Shown here: positions 1 to 7,774 of the stretch, piece by piece
How the letters are laid out: every line of letters begins with the position of its first letter
Numbering within the stretch: position 1 is the first letter of the stretch
From: Rhodospirillales bacterium
GTDB taxonomy: Bacteria > Pseudomonadota > Alphaproteobacteria > Rhodospirillales > JAPHTL01
Assembly: GCA_026193355.1 (NCBI GenBank)
Contig: JAPHTL010000243.1
Span: 1-18,456, forward strand
Direction: 5' to 3'
Length of the DNA: 18,456 nt
Notes under the pieces: generated by a model
Databases searched by the model: none
What the model was told of the DNA's origin: nothing
What the model saw: the letters and a program-made list of their open reading frames with translations, nothing else
Program-made: the position numbers and the translations under genes

Positions 1-1043
1 AATTTCTGGAACACACAAAGCTGGAGATGTTCCAGGACCAGGTTTTCTGCTTCAGCCCGCGCGGCGATCTGATCAACCTGCCCAGAGGCGCAACGCCGGT
101 CGATTTCGCCTACGCGGTCCATTCAGAAGTCGGCGATACCTGCGTGGGGTCAAAAATCAACGGCCGTATCGTTCCGCTGCGCACGCAACTGAAAAACGGC
201 GATCAGGTCGATATCATCACGTCGAAGGCCCAGACGCCTTCTCCGACATGGGAACGCTTTGTCGTCACAGGAAAGGCGCGCGCCCGCATCCGTCGGTTCG
301 TCCGACTTCAGCAGAGGGCTGAATACGCCTCTCTCGGCAAGGCAATCCTGCAAAGGGCCTTCCGTCAGGAAGGCTATGAATATACGGAAAAGGCGGTGGA
401 GCCTGCGCTGAAGTCCATGCAGACGCCGACAGCGGAGGATCTTTGCGCCGAGGTGGCGATTGGCACGCATACGCCGCGCGAGGTGCTGGAGGCAGTATTC
501 CCTGGGCTGAAGGAGCGTAACAAGCCGAAGGACGCCAATGTCGTTTCCATCACGAAGGCGCGTAAACAAAGCAAGCAAGACGATAAAGGCGGCGCCGTTC
601 CCATAAGAGGGCTGATTCCGGGGATGGCCGTACATTTCGCCGGGTGTTGTCACCCCTTGCCCGGCGACAGGATCGTCGGGATCATCATGACCGGCAAGGG
701 CGTAACCATCCACACGATCGATTGCGACAGTCTTGAGAAGTTTTCCGACGAACCCGAACGATGGATCGATGTCTCCTGGGATGTGTCAAGTGATGAGCAG
801 GAGTTCCATCTCGGACGCGTCAATATAACGGTTCTCAACGAACCCGGCAGTCTGGGGTCCCTGTCGATGGTGATCGCCAAGAATGGCGGGAATATCAGCA
901 ACCTCAAGCTGACGAACCGGACCCGCGAGTTCTTTGACATGATCGTCGACGTCGAAGTGAAGGACCTCAAACACCTCACGAACATTATCGCAGCCCTGCG
1001 GGCCATGCCGGTCATCAATTCAGTGGAACGGGCGAGGGGATAG
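1..1043 (+). CDS. rsh: Bifunctional (p)ppGpp synthetase/hydrolase (Rsh, RelA/SpoT family), C-terminal part
   Basis: The gene is cut by the left edge; the reading frame starts at base 3 and is open into the edge, so the ATG at 27 is internal. Visible parts, in order, are a TGS domain (starting QDQVFCFSPRGDLINLPRGA), a helical stretch, the RIS/zinc-finger-like segment with GCCHPLPGD around base 645-670, and a C-terminal ACT domain (VNITVLNEPGSLG, then GGNISNLKL). These are the regulatory half of long RelA/SpoT proteins, which sense ribosome or ACP status and control the N-terminal hydrolase and synthetase domains. Those catalytic domains lie outside the window, so whether both are active cannot be judged. 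Alphaproteobacteria usually carry one long bifunctional Rsh, hence the name. It heads the conserved rsh-pdxJ-acpS-lepB-rnc-era order and ends 68 bases before pdxJ. Confidence 0.95.
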   Translation, partial: FLEHTKLEMFQDQVFCFSPRGDLINLPRGATPVDFAYAVHSEVGDTCVGSKINGRIVPLRTQLKNGDQVDIITSKAQTPSPTWERFVVTGKARARIRRFVRLQQRAEYASLGKAILQRAFRQEGYEYTEKAVEPALKSMQTPTAEDLCAEVAIGTHTPREVLEAVFPGLKERNKPKDANVVSITKARKQSKQDDKGGAVPIRGLIPGMAVHFAGCCHPLPGDRIVGIIMTGKGVTIHTIDCDSLEKFSDEPERWIDVSWDVSSDEQEFHLGRVNITVLNEPGSLGSLSMVIAKNGGNISNLKLTNRTREFFDMIVDVEVKDLKHLTNIIAALRAMPVINSVERARG

Positions 1044-1056
1044 TGGCCATTATGTC

Positions 1057-1090
1057 TTCCCGTATATGGTGGCGGGAAAGCTTTCGCCAC
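1057..1090 (+). promoter_or_regulatory. Two overlapping, mutually exclusive hairpins in the rsh-pdxJ gap
   Basis: TTCCCG at 1057-1062 can pair with CGGGAA at 1073-1078 (6 bp, 10-base loop). GTGGCG at 1069-1074 can pair with CGCCAC at 1085-1090 (6 bp, 7 with a G-U pair). The two stems share bases 1069-1078, so they cannot form together. Neither is followed by a T-run, so this is not an intrinsic terminator. The second stem ends about 20 bases before the pdxJ start. The pairings are visible in the sequence; any regulatory or processing role is inference. Confidence 0.3.
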
Positions 1091-1111
1091 GACGGATTAT
1101 AGGATCAAGGT

Positions 1112-1846
1112 ATGAAAAGCCCCCTCCGGCTTGGAGTGAATATCGATCATGTCGCCACCATCCGCAATGCGCGGGGAGGGCCTCATCCAGACCCGGTGCG
1201 CTCGGCCCATATGGCGGCTGAGGCCGGCGCCGACGGGATCACGGCGCATTTGCGCGAGGACCGTCGTCACATTTCTGACAGCGACATCCTGCGTCTGACC
1301 GAGGAAATCGACTTGCCGCTCAACCTGGAAATGGCGGCAACAGCGGAAATGCTTGAAATAGCGATCCGGCACAAGCCGCATGCCACATGCCTCGTTCCGG
1401 AAAAGCGCGAGGAGCGCACCACCGAGGGTGGTCTGGATGTGGCGAAGGCAAAGCTTTTGTTGAAGGACTACGTTGCGGCGCTTTCCGAGGCGGGATGCCG
1501 CGTTTCGCTGTTTATCGAGCCCGACAGGCGTCAGTTGGACGCCGCGCGTGAAATTGGCGCGCCTGTTGTCGAACTGCACACCGGTTCCTATTGCGATGCT
1601 TCGGCGGAAGCCAGGGAAAGGGAACTGACAAGGATTGTGGAGGCCGCGGCGCACGCGCAGTCAATCGGGCTTGAGTGTCATGCCGGACATGGACTTTCCT
1701 ACGCGACCGTCAAACCTGTTGCGGCAATTCCGACGATTGCAGAGCTGAACATCGGACATTTCCTCGTTGGAGAGGCAATTTTCACCGGCCTTGCTGAATC
1801 GATCCGTGAAATGCGCCGTTTGATGGACGAGGCTCGAAGCCTGTGA
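1112..1846 (+). CDS. pdxJ: Pyridoxine 5'-phosphate synthase
   Basis: PdxJ condenses 1-deoxy-D-xylulose 5-phosphate with 3-amino-2-oxopropyl phosphate to form pyridoxine 5'-phosphate in the DXP-dependent vitamin B6 pathway; it is a cytosolic TIM barrel. The 244-residue protein has the family length and begins with the hallmark GVNIDHVATIRNARGG. Residues matching the E. coli catalytic set are present at nearly the same numbers: H46 in ITAHLRED, E73 in LNLEMAAT and H193 in CHAGHGLSY. The ATG at 1112 has AGGATCAAGG just upstream. The stop codon overlaps the GTG start of acpS by four bases, so the two are probably translationally coupled. PdxJ upstream of AcpS is a widespread proteobacterial pairing. 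Confidence 0.98.
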   Translation: MKSPLRLGVNIDHVATIRNARGGPHPDPVRSAHMAAEAGADGITAHLREDRRHISDSDILRLTEEIDLPLNLEMAATAEMLEIAIRHKPHATCLVPEKREERTTEGGLDVAKAKLLLKDYVAALSEAGCRVSLFIEPDRRQLDAAREIGAPVVELHTGSYCDASAEARERELTRIVEAAAHAQSIGLECHAGHGLSYATVKPVAAIPTIAELNIGHFLVGEAIFTGLAESIREMRRLMDEARSL

Positions 1847-2250
1847 TCCTGGGGGTTGGAATCGATCTTTGCGACATCAGAAGGATCGAGAAGACGCTGG
1901 AGCGTTTTGGCGATCGTTTCGTCGCCAGAGTCTGCACCGATGTGGAGCGGAGCAAGGCCGCAAAACGCCCCCATTACGCAAATGAAGTGGCCAAGTTCTA
2001 TGCGGCGAAAGAAGCCTGCGCAAAAGCCCTGGGGACCGGATTCAGAGGGGGCGTTTTCTGGTCGGATATCGGAGTCGTCAGCCATGAATCTGGAAAGCCG
2101 CTTCTGGTTTTGACCGGCGGTGCGCTTGATCGGCTGAAATCGTTGACACCCAAGGGCATGCATCCTCAACTCGACATCAGTCTGACGGATGAATTCCCTT
2201 TGGCCCAAGCGATGGTCGTGATATCCGCTATACCGGATGGCCAGAAATGA
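1843..2250 (+). CDS. acpS: Holo-[acyl-carrier-protein] synthase
   Basis: AcpS transfers 4'-phosphopantetheine from CoA to the serine of apo-ACP, activating it for fatty acid synthesis. The 135-residue protein has the family length. The Mg-binding motifs are GVGIDLCDIRRIE (D8) and KFYAAKEACAKALG (E57), with a C-terminal LDISLTDEFPLAQAMVV strand. I chose the GTG start at 1843 because it gives the canonical N-terminus MILGVGID, has GGACGAGG about 10 bases upstream, and overlaps the pdxJ stop in a GTGA junction. It lies inside the rsh-to-parC block, with lepB about 45 bases downstream. Confidence 0.97.
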   Translation: MILGVGIDLCDIRRIEKTLERFGDRFVARVCTDVERSKAAKRPHYANEVAKFYAAKEACAKALGTGFRGGVFWSDIGVVSHESGKPLLVLTGGALDRLKSLTPKGMHPQLDISLTDEFPLAQAMVVISAIPDGQK

Positions 2251-2295
2251 TCGGGCGAATTTCTTTGTTTAACAGCCTGTTATATGGAAAACCTA

Positions 2296-3039
2296 ATGAG
2301 TAAGAATAAGTCAGACGGCGGCGTTTTCGAGTATGTCAGGATTATCGTTTACGCGGGCCTCGTCGCCATAGGTATCAGGACGGTTGCCTTCGAGCCATTC
2401 AACATACCTTCCGGTTCGATGATTCCAACGCTTCTGGTTGGCGATTATCTTTTTGTTTCAAAGTTTTCCTATGGCTATAGCCGCTTTTCACTGCCCTTCA
2501 GCCTTCCCTTGTTCGACGGCAGGGTATTTGAAAGCCATCCCGAACGTGGTGATGTCGCAGTCTTCCGGCTGCCCAGCGATGACAGCATAGATTACATCAA
2601 GCGGATTATTGGACTTCCCGGCGATACCATTCAGGTCAAGGGCGGCATCCTTTATCTGAATGGTGAGCCCGTGCACCGCAACCGTGTGCAGGATTATGTC
2701 GTTCGCAACAACACCGGGTACGTCCAGCGCTATGCGCAGTACGTCGAAACCCTTCCGGGTGGCAGAACGCACAAAATCATCGAAACTTCGGATAACGGGA
2801 ACCTCGACAATACGGACGTCTATCATGTTCCGCCGGGGCACTATTTTGCCATGGGGGACAATCGCGACAACTCGCTGGATAGTCGCGTTCTTAACCATGT
2901 CGGTTTTATCCCCGCCGAAAATTTCATCGGTCGCGCCGAGTTCATCTGGTTTTCGACGGATGGAACCGCGCGTATATGGGAATTCTGGAAATGGCCGTTT
3001 GCGACGCGTTTCGCCCGTTTCCTTCAGGGAATCGAATGA
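2296..3039 (+). CDS. lepB: Signal peptidase I
   Basis: This inner-membrane serine protease removes signal peptides from Sec- and Tat-exported proteins. It has one N-terminal membrane anchor (about residues 13-30). Box B is FNIPSGSMIPTLLVGD with nucleophile S41; box D is IDYIKRIIGLPGD with general base K102; box E is MGDNRDNSLDSR. Two in-frame ATGs exist, at 2284 and 2296. I prefer 2296 (247 residues, MSKNKSDGG): it has GGAAA about 7 bases upstream and the typical charged alphaproteobacterial N-terminus, whereas 2284 has no ribosome-binding site. The TGA stop is within the ATGA start of rnc. Confidence is high for the product and moderate for the start. Confidence 0.97.
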   Translation: MSKNKSDGGVFEYVRIIVYAGLVAIGIRTVAFEPFNIPSGSMIPTLLVGDYLFVSKFSYGYSRFSLPFSLPLFDGRVFESHPERGDVAVFRLPSDDSIDYIKRIIGLPGDTIQVKGGILYLNGEPVHRNRVQDYVVRNNTGYVQRYAQYVETLPGGRTHKIIETSDNGNLDNTDVYHVPPGHYFAMGDNRDNSLDSRVLNHVGFIPAENFIGRAEFIWFSTDGTARIWEFWKWPFATRFARFLQGIE

Positions 3040-3758
3040 GTGGAATGACCGATGATGGCTTGAGCAAGGCGCAAAGAAGCGCGCTGGAGAAGCGAATTGA
3101 ATACACCTTCGACGACGCTTCCCTGTTGGAGCAGGCGTTGACCCATTCCAGTGTCGCGACCGCCCCCGGTGAGCGCCTTGATTCCAACGAACGGCTGGAG
3201 TTTCTTGGCGACCGCGTTCTTGGGCTCGTTATTGCGGAACTTCTGGTAAACAGCTTCCCCACGGAACAGGAAGGCGCATTGGCGCGGCGGCATTCCGCGC
3301 TTGTAAGCCGCGACGCCTTGCACAGGGTCGCCGAGGCGATCGGGTTGAGCGAGCTTATCGTAATGGCGCGCGGAGAAGAGGAATCCGGAGGACGCGACAA
3401 TGCGTCGCTTGTCGCGGATTCATGCGAAGCCGTCATTGCGGCCATTTACCTCGATGGCGGCCTTGAGGCTGCGTCACGATTTATTTCCGCAAAATGGCTG
3501 CCGCTGATGGAGGCGTTCTCGTCACCGCCCAAGGACAACAAGACGGCGCTGCAGGAATGGGCGCAGGGACGGGGGATTCCGTTGCCTGAATATGCCGAGG
3601 TCGACCGCGATGGCCCCCCGCATGCGCCTGTTTTCACCGTCAGTGTAACGGTGAGCGGCTATGAGCCAGTAACAGGCACAGGCGGTTCCAAGCGAATCGC
3701 GGAACAGGAAGCGGCCGGACTGTGTCTGGACGCGATCAGGAGCAAGGACGATGCCTGA
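3036..3758 (+). CDS. rnc: Ribonuclease III
   Basis: RNase III cleaves double-stranded RNA, processing rRNA precursors and regulating mRNAs. The 240-residue protein has the N-terminal catalytic domain with signature NERLEFLGDRVLG (metal ligands E55 and D59) and VADSCEAVIAAIYLDGG (the second D/E pair). A C-terminal dsRNA-binding domain follows (NKTALQEWAQGRG, then GGSKRIAEQEAAG). The ATG at 3036 shares ATGA with the lepB stop and has AGGGA five bases upstream. The frame is open further upstream, to an ATG at 2976 inside lepB, but that would add a non-homologous extension. The 3' end overlaps era by eight bases. The lepB-rnc-era order is widely conserved. Confidence 0.98.
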   Translation: MSGMTDDGLSKAQRSALEKRIEYTFDDASLLEQALTHSSVATAPGERLDSNERLEFLGDRVLGLVIAELLVNSFPTEQEGALARRHSALVSRDALHRVAEAIGLSELIVMARGEEESGGRDNASLVADSCEAVIAAIYLDGGLEAASRFISAKWLPLMEAFSSPPKDNKTALQEWAQGRGIPLPEYAEVDRDGPPHAPVFTVSVTVSGYEPVTGTGGSKRIAEQEAAGLCLDAIRSKDDA

Positions 3759-4662
3759 AGAAGCAAGCAACCAGACCAGAGCCGGGTTCGTTGCCCTTCT
3801 CGGGGCGCCCAACGCCGGAAAATCGACCCTTATGAATCGCCTGGTCGGTTCCAAGGTTTCCATTGTCTCCCCAAAGGTTCAGACAACCCGCACACGCGTT
3901 CTCGGCATCTGCCTCAAGGATGCAAGTCAGGTCATTTTCGTCGACACGCCCGGAATTTTCAGCCCCCGCAGGCGTTTGGACAGGGCGATGGTGTCCGCGG
4001 CGTGGCAGGGGGCGGGGGATGCTGACCTGATCGTTCTTCTCATTGATGCCGCGGAAGGGATGGGTGACGATACGCGCAGGATCATTGAGGGTCTAAAATC
4101 CCAAGGGCGACGCGCCGTTGCGGCTATCAACAAGGTGGATGCGGCGAACAAGCCCGACTTGCTGAGCCTTGCGTCCTCTCTTGATGGAGAGGAATGTTTT
4201 GACAGGATATTCATGATTTCCGCCCTGGACGGGACGGGAACCGACGATCTTCTGTCCTATCTTGCTGCTGAGGTTCCCGAGGGGCACTGGTTGTTCCCCG
4301 AGGATCAGATATCGGATATGCCTGAACGCCTTCTGGCCGCCGAAATAACGCGGGAAAAGCTCTACCTGCAACTGCGTCAGGAATTGCCCTATCGCGCAAC
4401 GGTCGAGACTGAAAGCTGGGAAGAACGAAAGGATGGAAGCGTAAAGATCGACCAGATCATTTACGTGGAGCGTGACTCACACAAACGAATCATCCTCGGC
4501 AAGGGCGGCCAACAGATCAAGGGACTCGGCGCGGCGGCGCGTGCCGAACTTGAGGAAATCCTCGAAAGGCGTGTGCACCTTTTCCTGTTTGTCAAAGTCC
4601 GTGACAAATGGGAAGACGATCCGGAGCGTTACAAGTACTGGGGCCTGGACTTCAAAGCTTGA
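3751..4662 (+). CDS. era: GTPase Era
   Basis: Era is an essential Ras-like GTPase that binds the 3' end of 16S rRNA and promotes 30S subunit maturation. The 303-residue protein shows G1 GAPNAGKST (18-26), G2 around TTRTR (45-49), G3 DTPG (65-68), G4 NKVD (127-130) and a G5-like SALDGTG. The C-terminal KH domain carries IILGKGGQQIKGLG. The ATG at 3751 overlaps the rnc stop by eight bases, implying translational coupling of the endonuclease with this ribosome-assembly factor. recO follows 30 bases later. Nothing unusual was seen. Confidence 0.98.
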   Translation: MPEEASNQTRAGFVALLGAPNAGKSTLMNRLVGSKVSIVSPKVQTTRTRVLGICLKDASQVIFVDTPGIFSPRRRLDRAMVSAAWQGAGDADLIVLLIDAAEGMGDDTRRIIEGLKSQGRRAVAAINKVDAANKPDLLSLASSLDGEECFDRIFMISALDGTGTDDLLSYLAAEVPEGHWLFPEDQISDMPERLLAAEITREKLYLQLRQELPYRATVETESWEERKDGSVKIDQIIYVERDSHKRIILGKGGQQIKGLGAAARAELEEILERRVHLFLFVKVRDKWEDDPERYKYWGLDFKA

Positions 4663-4692
4663 TGGCGCGCTAACGAACGCAGGTGGCGGTAA

Positions 4693-5445
4693 ATGGAATG
4701 GACAGACCAAGGCATCGTCCTTTCGGCCCGCAAACACGGTGAATCTTCGCTGATTTTATCGCTTCTGACCCGTGAACACGGCCGTCATTCCGGTTTGGTC
4801 CGTGGCGGGTCGGGGCGAAAGGCAAGGGGGCTTTACCAGGTCGGCAATCTGCTCAGCGTTGATTGGCGGGCGAGACTTCCCGAACATCTGGGAACGTTCA
4901 CCTGTGAGATTATCCACTCCTATTCGGCCGAAGTCCTCGACAACCCCTTGTCTTTATCGGGGCTGATGGCCCTTGCCTGTGTCGCCGACAGCGCCTTGCC
5001 CGAGCGTGAGGTGCACAAAGGCGTTTTCGATGCCTTCGTCGTCCTTCTCAAAAACCTCTGTGAACCCGACTGGCCGGCTTTTTACGTCAAGTGGGAGATC
5101 GGCCTGCTTTCGGAACTGGGATACGGCCTGGACCTGTCCGTGTGTGCGGCAACGGGCAGCAATGATGAACTCGCTTTCGTATCGCCGAAGTCGGGAAGGG
5201 CGGTATCCCTGTCTGCGGGTGAGCCGTACCAGAACAAGCTGCTGACTCTTCCCCGATTTCTCTCCGGTGATGATTCGGGGCGTTCCGTGCAAGGTATCCT
5301 CGCCGATGAGGTCGTCGCCGGACTTGCCATGAGCGGGTATTTTCTCGAAAGGCATGTTTTTGCGCCTCATAACCGCAATCTTCCGCCAGCACGAGGACGA
5401 TTTGTTGACCGGATAAGAGAGATGGCTACTATATCTGGTATCTAA
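4693..5445 (+). CDS. recO: DNA repair protein RecO
   Basis: RecO is a recombination mediator that, with RecR, loads RecA onto SSB-coated DNA in the RecFOR pathway and anneals complementary strands. The 250-residue protein has an N-terminal OB-fold (MEWTDQGIVLSARKHGESSLILSLLTREHG) with basic residues and GGSGRKARG, followed by a helical domain. The zinc-finger region of some RecO proteins is degenerate here: one cysteine lies in LSVCAATG and no CxxC pair is visible, which fits the alphaproteobacterial form. AGGTGG lies about 7 bases upstream of the ATG. The gene sits between era and parC, as in related genomes. Confidence 0.95.
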   Translation: MEWTDQGIVLSARKHGESSLILSLLTREHGRHSGLVRGGSGRKARGLYQVGNLLSVDWRARLPEHLGTFTCEIIHSYSAEVLDNPLSLSGLMALACVADSALPEREVHKGVFDAFVVLLKNLCEPDWPAFYVKWEIGLLSELGYGLDLSVCAATGSNDELAFVSPKSGRAVSLSAGEPYQNKLLTLPRFLSGDDSGRSVQGILADEVVAGLAMSGYFLERHVFAPHNRNLPPARGRFVDRIREMATISGI

Positions 5446-5470
5446 TTCCTCTTTTCGTTGACGGACTGTA

Positions 5471-7699
5471 ATGAACGAGATCACTCCCGCCGGGGAAATC
5501 CGGGACGCACGTCTGGCCGATGCGCTGAGCGAGCGCTATCTGGCCTATGCCCTTTCAACCATCATGTCGCGTTCGCTTCCGGACGTTCGGGACGGCCTGA
5601 AGCCAGTCCACCGAAGGCTGCTGTTCGCAATGAGGCAGCTGAAGCTGGACCCCGGTTCAGGCTACAAAAAATGCGCCCGTGTCGTTGGCGATGTGATCGG
5701 CAAGTATCACCCCCATGGCGATGTCGCCGTGTACGATGCGCTGGTCCGGCTGGCCCAGGACTTCGCCGTCCGTTATCCATTGGTCGACGGGCAGGGGAAT
5801 TTCGGTAATGTTGACGGCGATAACGCCGCGGCGATGCGATACACGGAATCCCGCCTGACGACGGTTGCCGAATCCCTGCTTGAAGGCATTGAGGAAAACG
5901 CCGTCGATTTCAGGTTCACCTACGACGGTGAGGAAGAGGAACCCGTTGTCCTTCCCGCGTCATTTCCCAATCTGCTGGCCAACGGTTCCACGGGTATTGC
6001 GGTCGGCATGGCCACCAACATTCCGCCCCATAACGTTGATGAGATTTGTGGTGCGCTTACCCATCTCATCAAGTTCCCCAATGCGACAATCGCGAAGCTG
6101 GTCGAATTTGTGACCGGCCCCGACTTCCCGACAGGCGGAGTTCTGGTCGAACCATCGGAAAACATTCTTGAGGCTTACAAGACCGGGCGTGGCAGTTTCC
6201 GCGTCCGGGCGCGCTGGACGGTCGAACAGATGGGGCGTGGGCTCTATCAGGTCGTTGTTACGGAAATCCCCTATCAGGTTCAGAAGGCGAAGCTGGTTGA
6301 GCGAATCGCCGACCTTCTGAACGCCAGAAAGCTGCCGCTTCTGGCCGATATTCGCGATGAATCGACCACTGATGTCCGACTTGTCATTGAACCCAAAAGC
6401 CGGACGGTCGAGCCAGAGGTTCTGATGGAGCAACTGTTCCGTCAAACCGACCTCGAATCGCGTTTCACGCTCAACATGAATGTCCTTGATGCAGAACGCA
6501 CACCAAGGGTGATGAACCTGCGCGAGGTCCTTCAGGCATTCCTCGACCACCGACAGACAGTTCTTGTTCGCCGCAGTGAGTTCAGGCTCGACAAGATCGA
6601 ACGGAGGCTGGAGGTCCTTGGCGGATACCTGATCGCCTACCTCAATCTGGACGAGGTCATTCGCATCATTCGTGAGGAGGATGATGCAAAAGCCTCGCTG
6701 ATCCGCGCGTTCAAGCTTACGGACATGCAGGCTGAGGCCATTCTGAACATGCGCCTGCGTTCGCTGCGCAAGCTTGAGGAAGTCGAAATCCGCAAGGAGC
6801 ACGATTCGCTCAACGCCGAGAAGGCGGATCTGAAAACGCTTCTGGGGGATGAGGGGCAGCGGTGGTCGGTAATCGCCACACAGATTGCCGAGATCAAGGC
6901 TGCGTTCGGCAAGAAAACCGAAATCGGAAAACGTCGGACGGAAATCGGCGAGGCGCCTGACGTTGTTGACGTGCCCGTCGAGGCCATGATCGAGCGTGAG
7001 CCCATTACGATTGTTTGTTCCGAGAAGGGCTGGATTCGCGCGATCAAGGGGCACCAGACGGATCCGTCGACGATCAAGTACAAGGAAGGGGACAGGGGGC
7101 GCTTTGTCATTCAGGCGCAGACGACGGACAAACTTCTGATCTTCTCGACCAACGGGCGCTTTTATACGGTTTCATGCGACAAGTTGCCGGGCGGGCGTGG
7201 CAACGGCGAACCCCTGCGCCTCATGATCGATATGACCAACGGCCACGAGCCGCTAACCATGTTCATTCAGAAACCCGGACGTCGCTTTCTTGTCGCCTCT
7301 GAAAGCGGAAGGGGATTTGTCCTCAAGGAAGATGACATCATCGCCCAGACAAAGAACGGCAAGGTCGCGCTCAACCTTCCAGATGGCGAAGAGGCCTCCG
7401 CTTGCGTGGAAGTTGCCGATGATGCCGATCACATTGCAGTGATCGGGGATAACAGAAAGCTTCTTGTTTTCGCCCTGGACGAGGTCCCGGAAATGTCACG
7501 GGGAAGGGGCGTTATCCTTCAAAAATACAAGGATGGCGGGCTTGCCGACGTGAAAACCTTCCGTTTGGCCGATGGACTGAGCTGGAAAACCGGTGACAGG
7601 ACCCGAACGGAAACCGATCTTCTGCCATGGTTGGGCAAGCGCGCGGGTGCTGGTCGGTTGCCGCCACGCGGATTTTCAAGCGCGAACCGCTTTACCTGA
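5471..7699 (+). CDS. parC: DNA topoisomerase IV subunit A
   Basis: ParC is the DNA-breaking and rejoining subunit of topoisomerase IV, which decatenates replicated chromosomes together with ParE. The 742-residue protein starts with the winged-helix/tower core (RYLAYALSTIMSRSLPDVRDGLKP). The catalytic tyrosine is Y124 in AAMRYTESRL. FPNLLANGSTGIAVGMAT follows, and a beta-pinwheel C-terminal domain begins near residue 500. A canonical GyrA box (QRRGGKG-like) is absent, which favours ParC over GyrA. The C-terminus, ending TDLLPWLGKRAGAGRLPPRG, is typical of alphaproteobacterial ParC. In the quinolone pocket, HPHGDVAVYDAL has V85 and D89 where E. coli ParC has S80 and E84. It is preceded by recO, with no strong ribosome-binding site (GACGGAC) before the ATG. 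Confidence 0.97.
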   Translation: MNEITPAGEIRDARLADALSERYLAYALSTIMSRSLPDVRDGLKPVHRRLLFAMRQLKLDPGSGYKKCARVVGDVIGKYHPHGDVAVYDALVRLAQDFAVRYPLVDGQGNFGNVDGDNAAAMRYTESRLTTVAESLLEGIEENAVDFRFTYDGEEEEPVVLPASFPNLLANGSTGIAVGMATNIPPHNVDEICGALTHLIKFPNATIAKLVEFVTGPDFPTGGVLVEPSENILEAYKTGRGSFRVRARWTVEQMGRGLYQVVVTEIPYQVQKAKLVERIADLLNARKLPLLADIRDESTTDVRLVIEPKSRTVEPEVLMEQLFRQTDLESRFTLNMNVLDAERTPRVMNLREVLQAFLDHRQTVLVRRSEFRLDKIERRLEVLGGYLIAYLNLDEVIRIIREEDDAKASLIRAFKLTDMQAEAILNMRLRSLRKLEEVEIRKEHDSLNAEKADLKTLLGDEGQRWSVIATQIAEIKAAFGKKTEIGKRRTEIGEAPDVVDVPVEAMIEREPITIVCSEKGWIRAIKGHQTDPSTIKYKEGDRGRFVIQAQTTDKLLIFSTNGRFYTVSCDKLPGGRGNGEPLRLMIDMTNGHEPLTMFIQKPGRRFLVASESGRGFVLKEDDIIAQTKNGKVALNLPDGEEASACVEVADDADHIAVIGDNRKLLVFALDEVPEMSRGRGVILQKYKDGGLADVKTFRLADGLSWKTGDRTRTETDLLPWLGKRAGAGRLPPRGFSSANRFT

Positions 7700-7728
7700 T
7701 CCATGCCCCCTGCTACGAAAGCCGCACA

Positions 7729-7756
7729 TTGTCCCGACTGGATAACGGGCTAGAAA
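7729..7756 (+). promoter_or_regulatory. Weak candidate sigma-70 promoter for bioY
   Basis: TTGTCC at 7729-7734 and TAGAAA at 7751-7756 are separated by 16 bases, in the 75-base gap between parC and bioY. Each hexamer matches only partly. No BioR-type box (palindrome TTAT-N2-ATAA) is visible in this gap. bioY could equally be read through from parC, since I see no terminator after parC. Confidence 0.25.
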
Positions 7757-7774
7757 TTTCGAGGGAAGCAAGCA

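Noticed and set aside
150..1090. Long minus-strand open frames opposite rsh (187, 146, 76 codons)
   Set aside because: They are antisense to a clear TGS/RIS/ACT-coding frame and have low-complexity Arg-rich or Ser-rich products without recognisable motifs.
5960..7054. 364-codon minus-strand frame inside parC
   Set aside because: Antisense to strongly conserved ParC sequence; the product shows no domain. GC-rich genes often leave long antisense frames.
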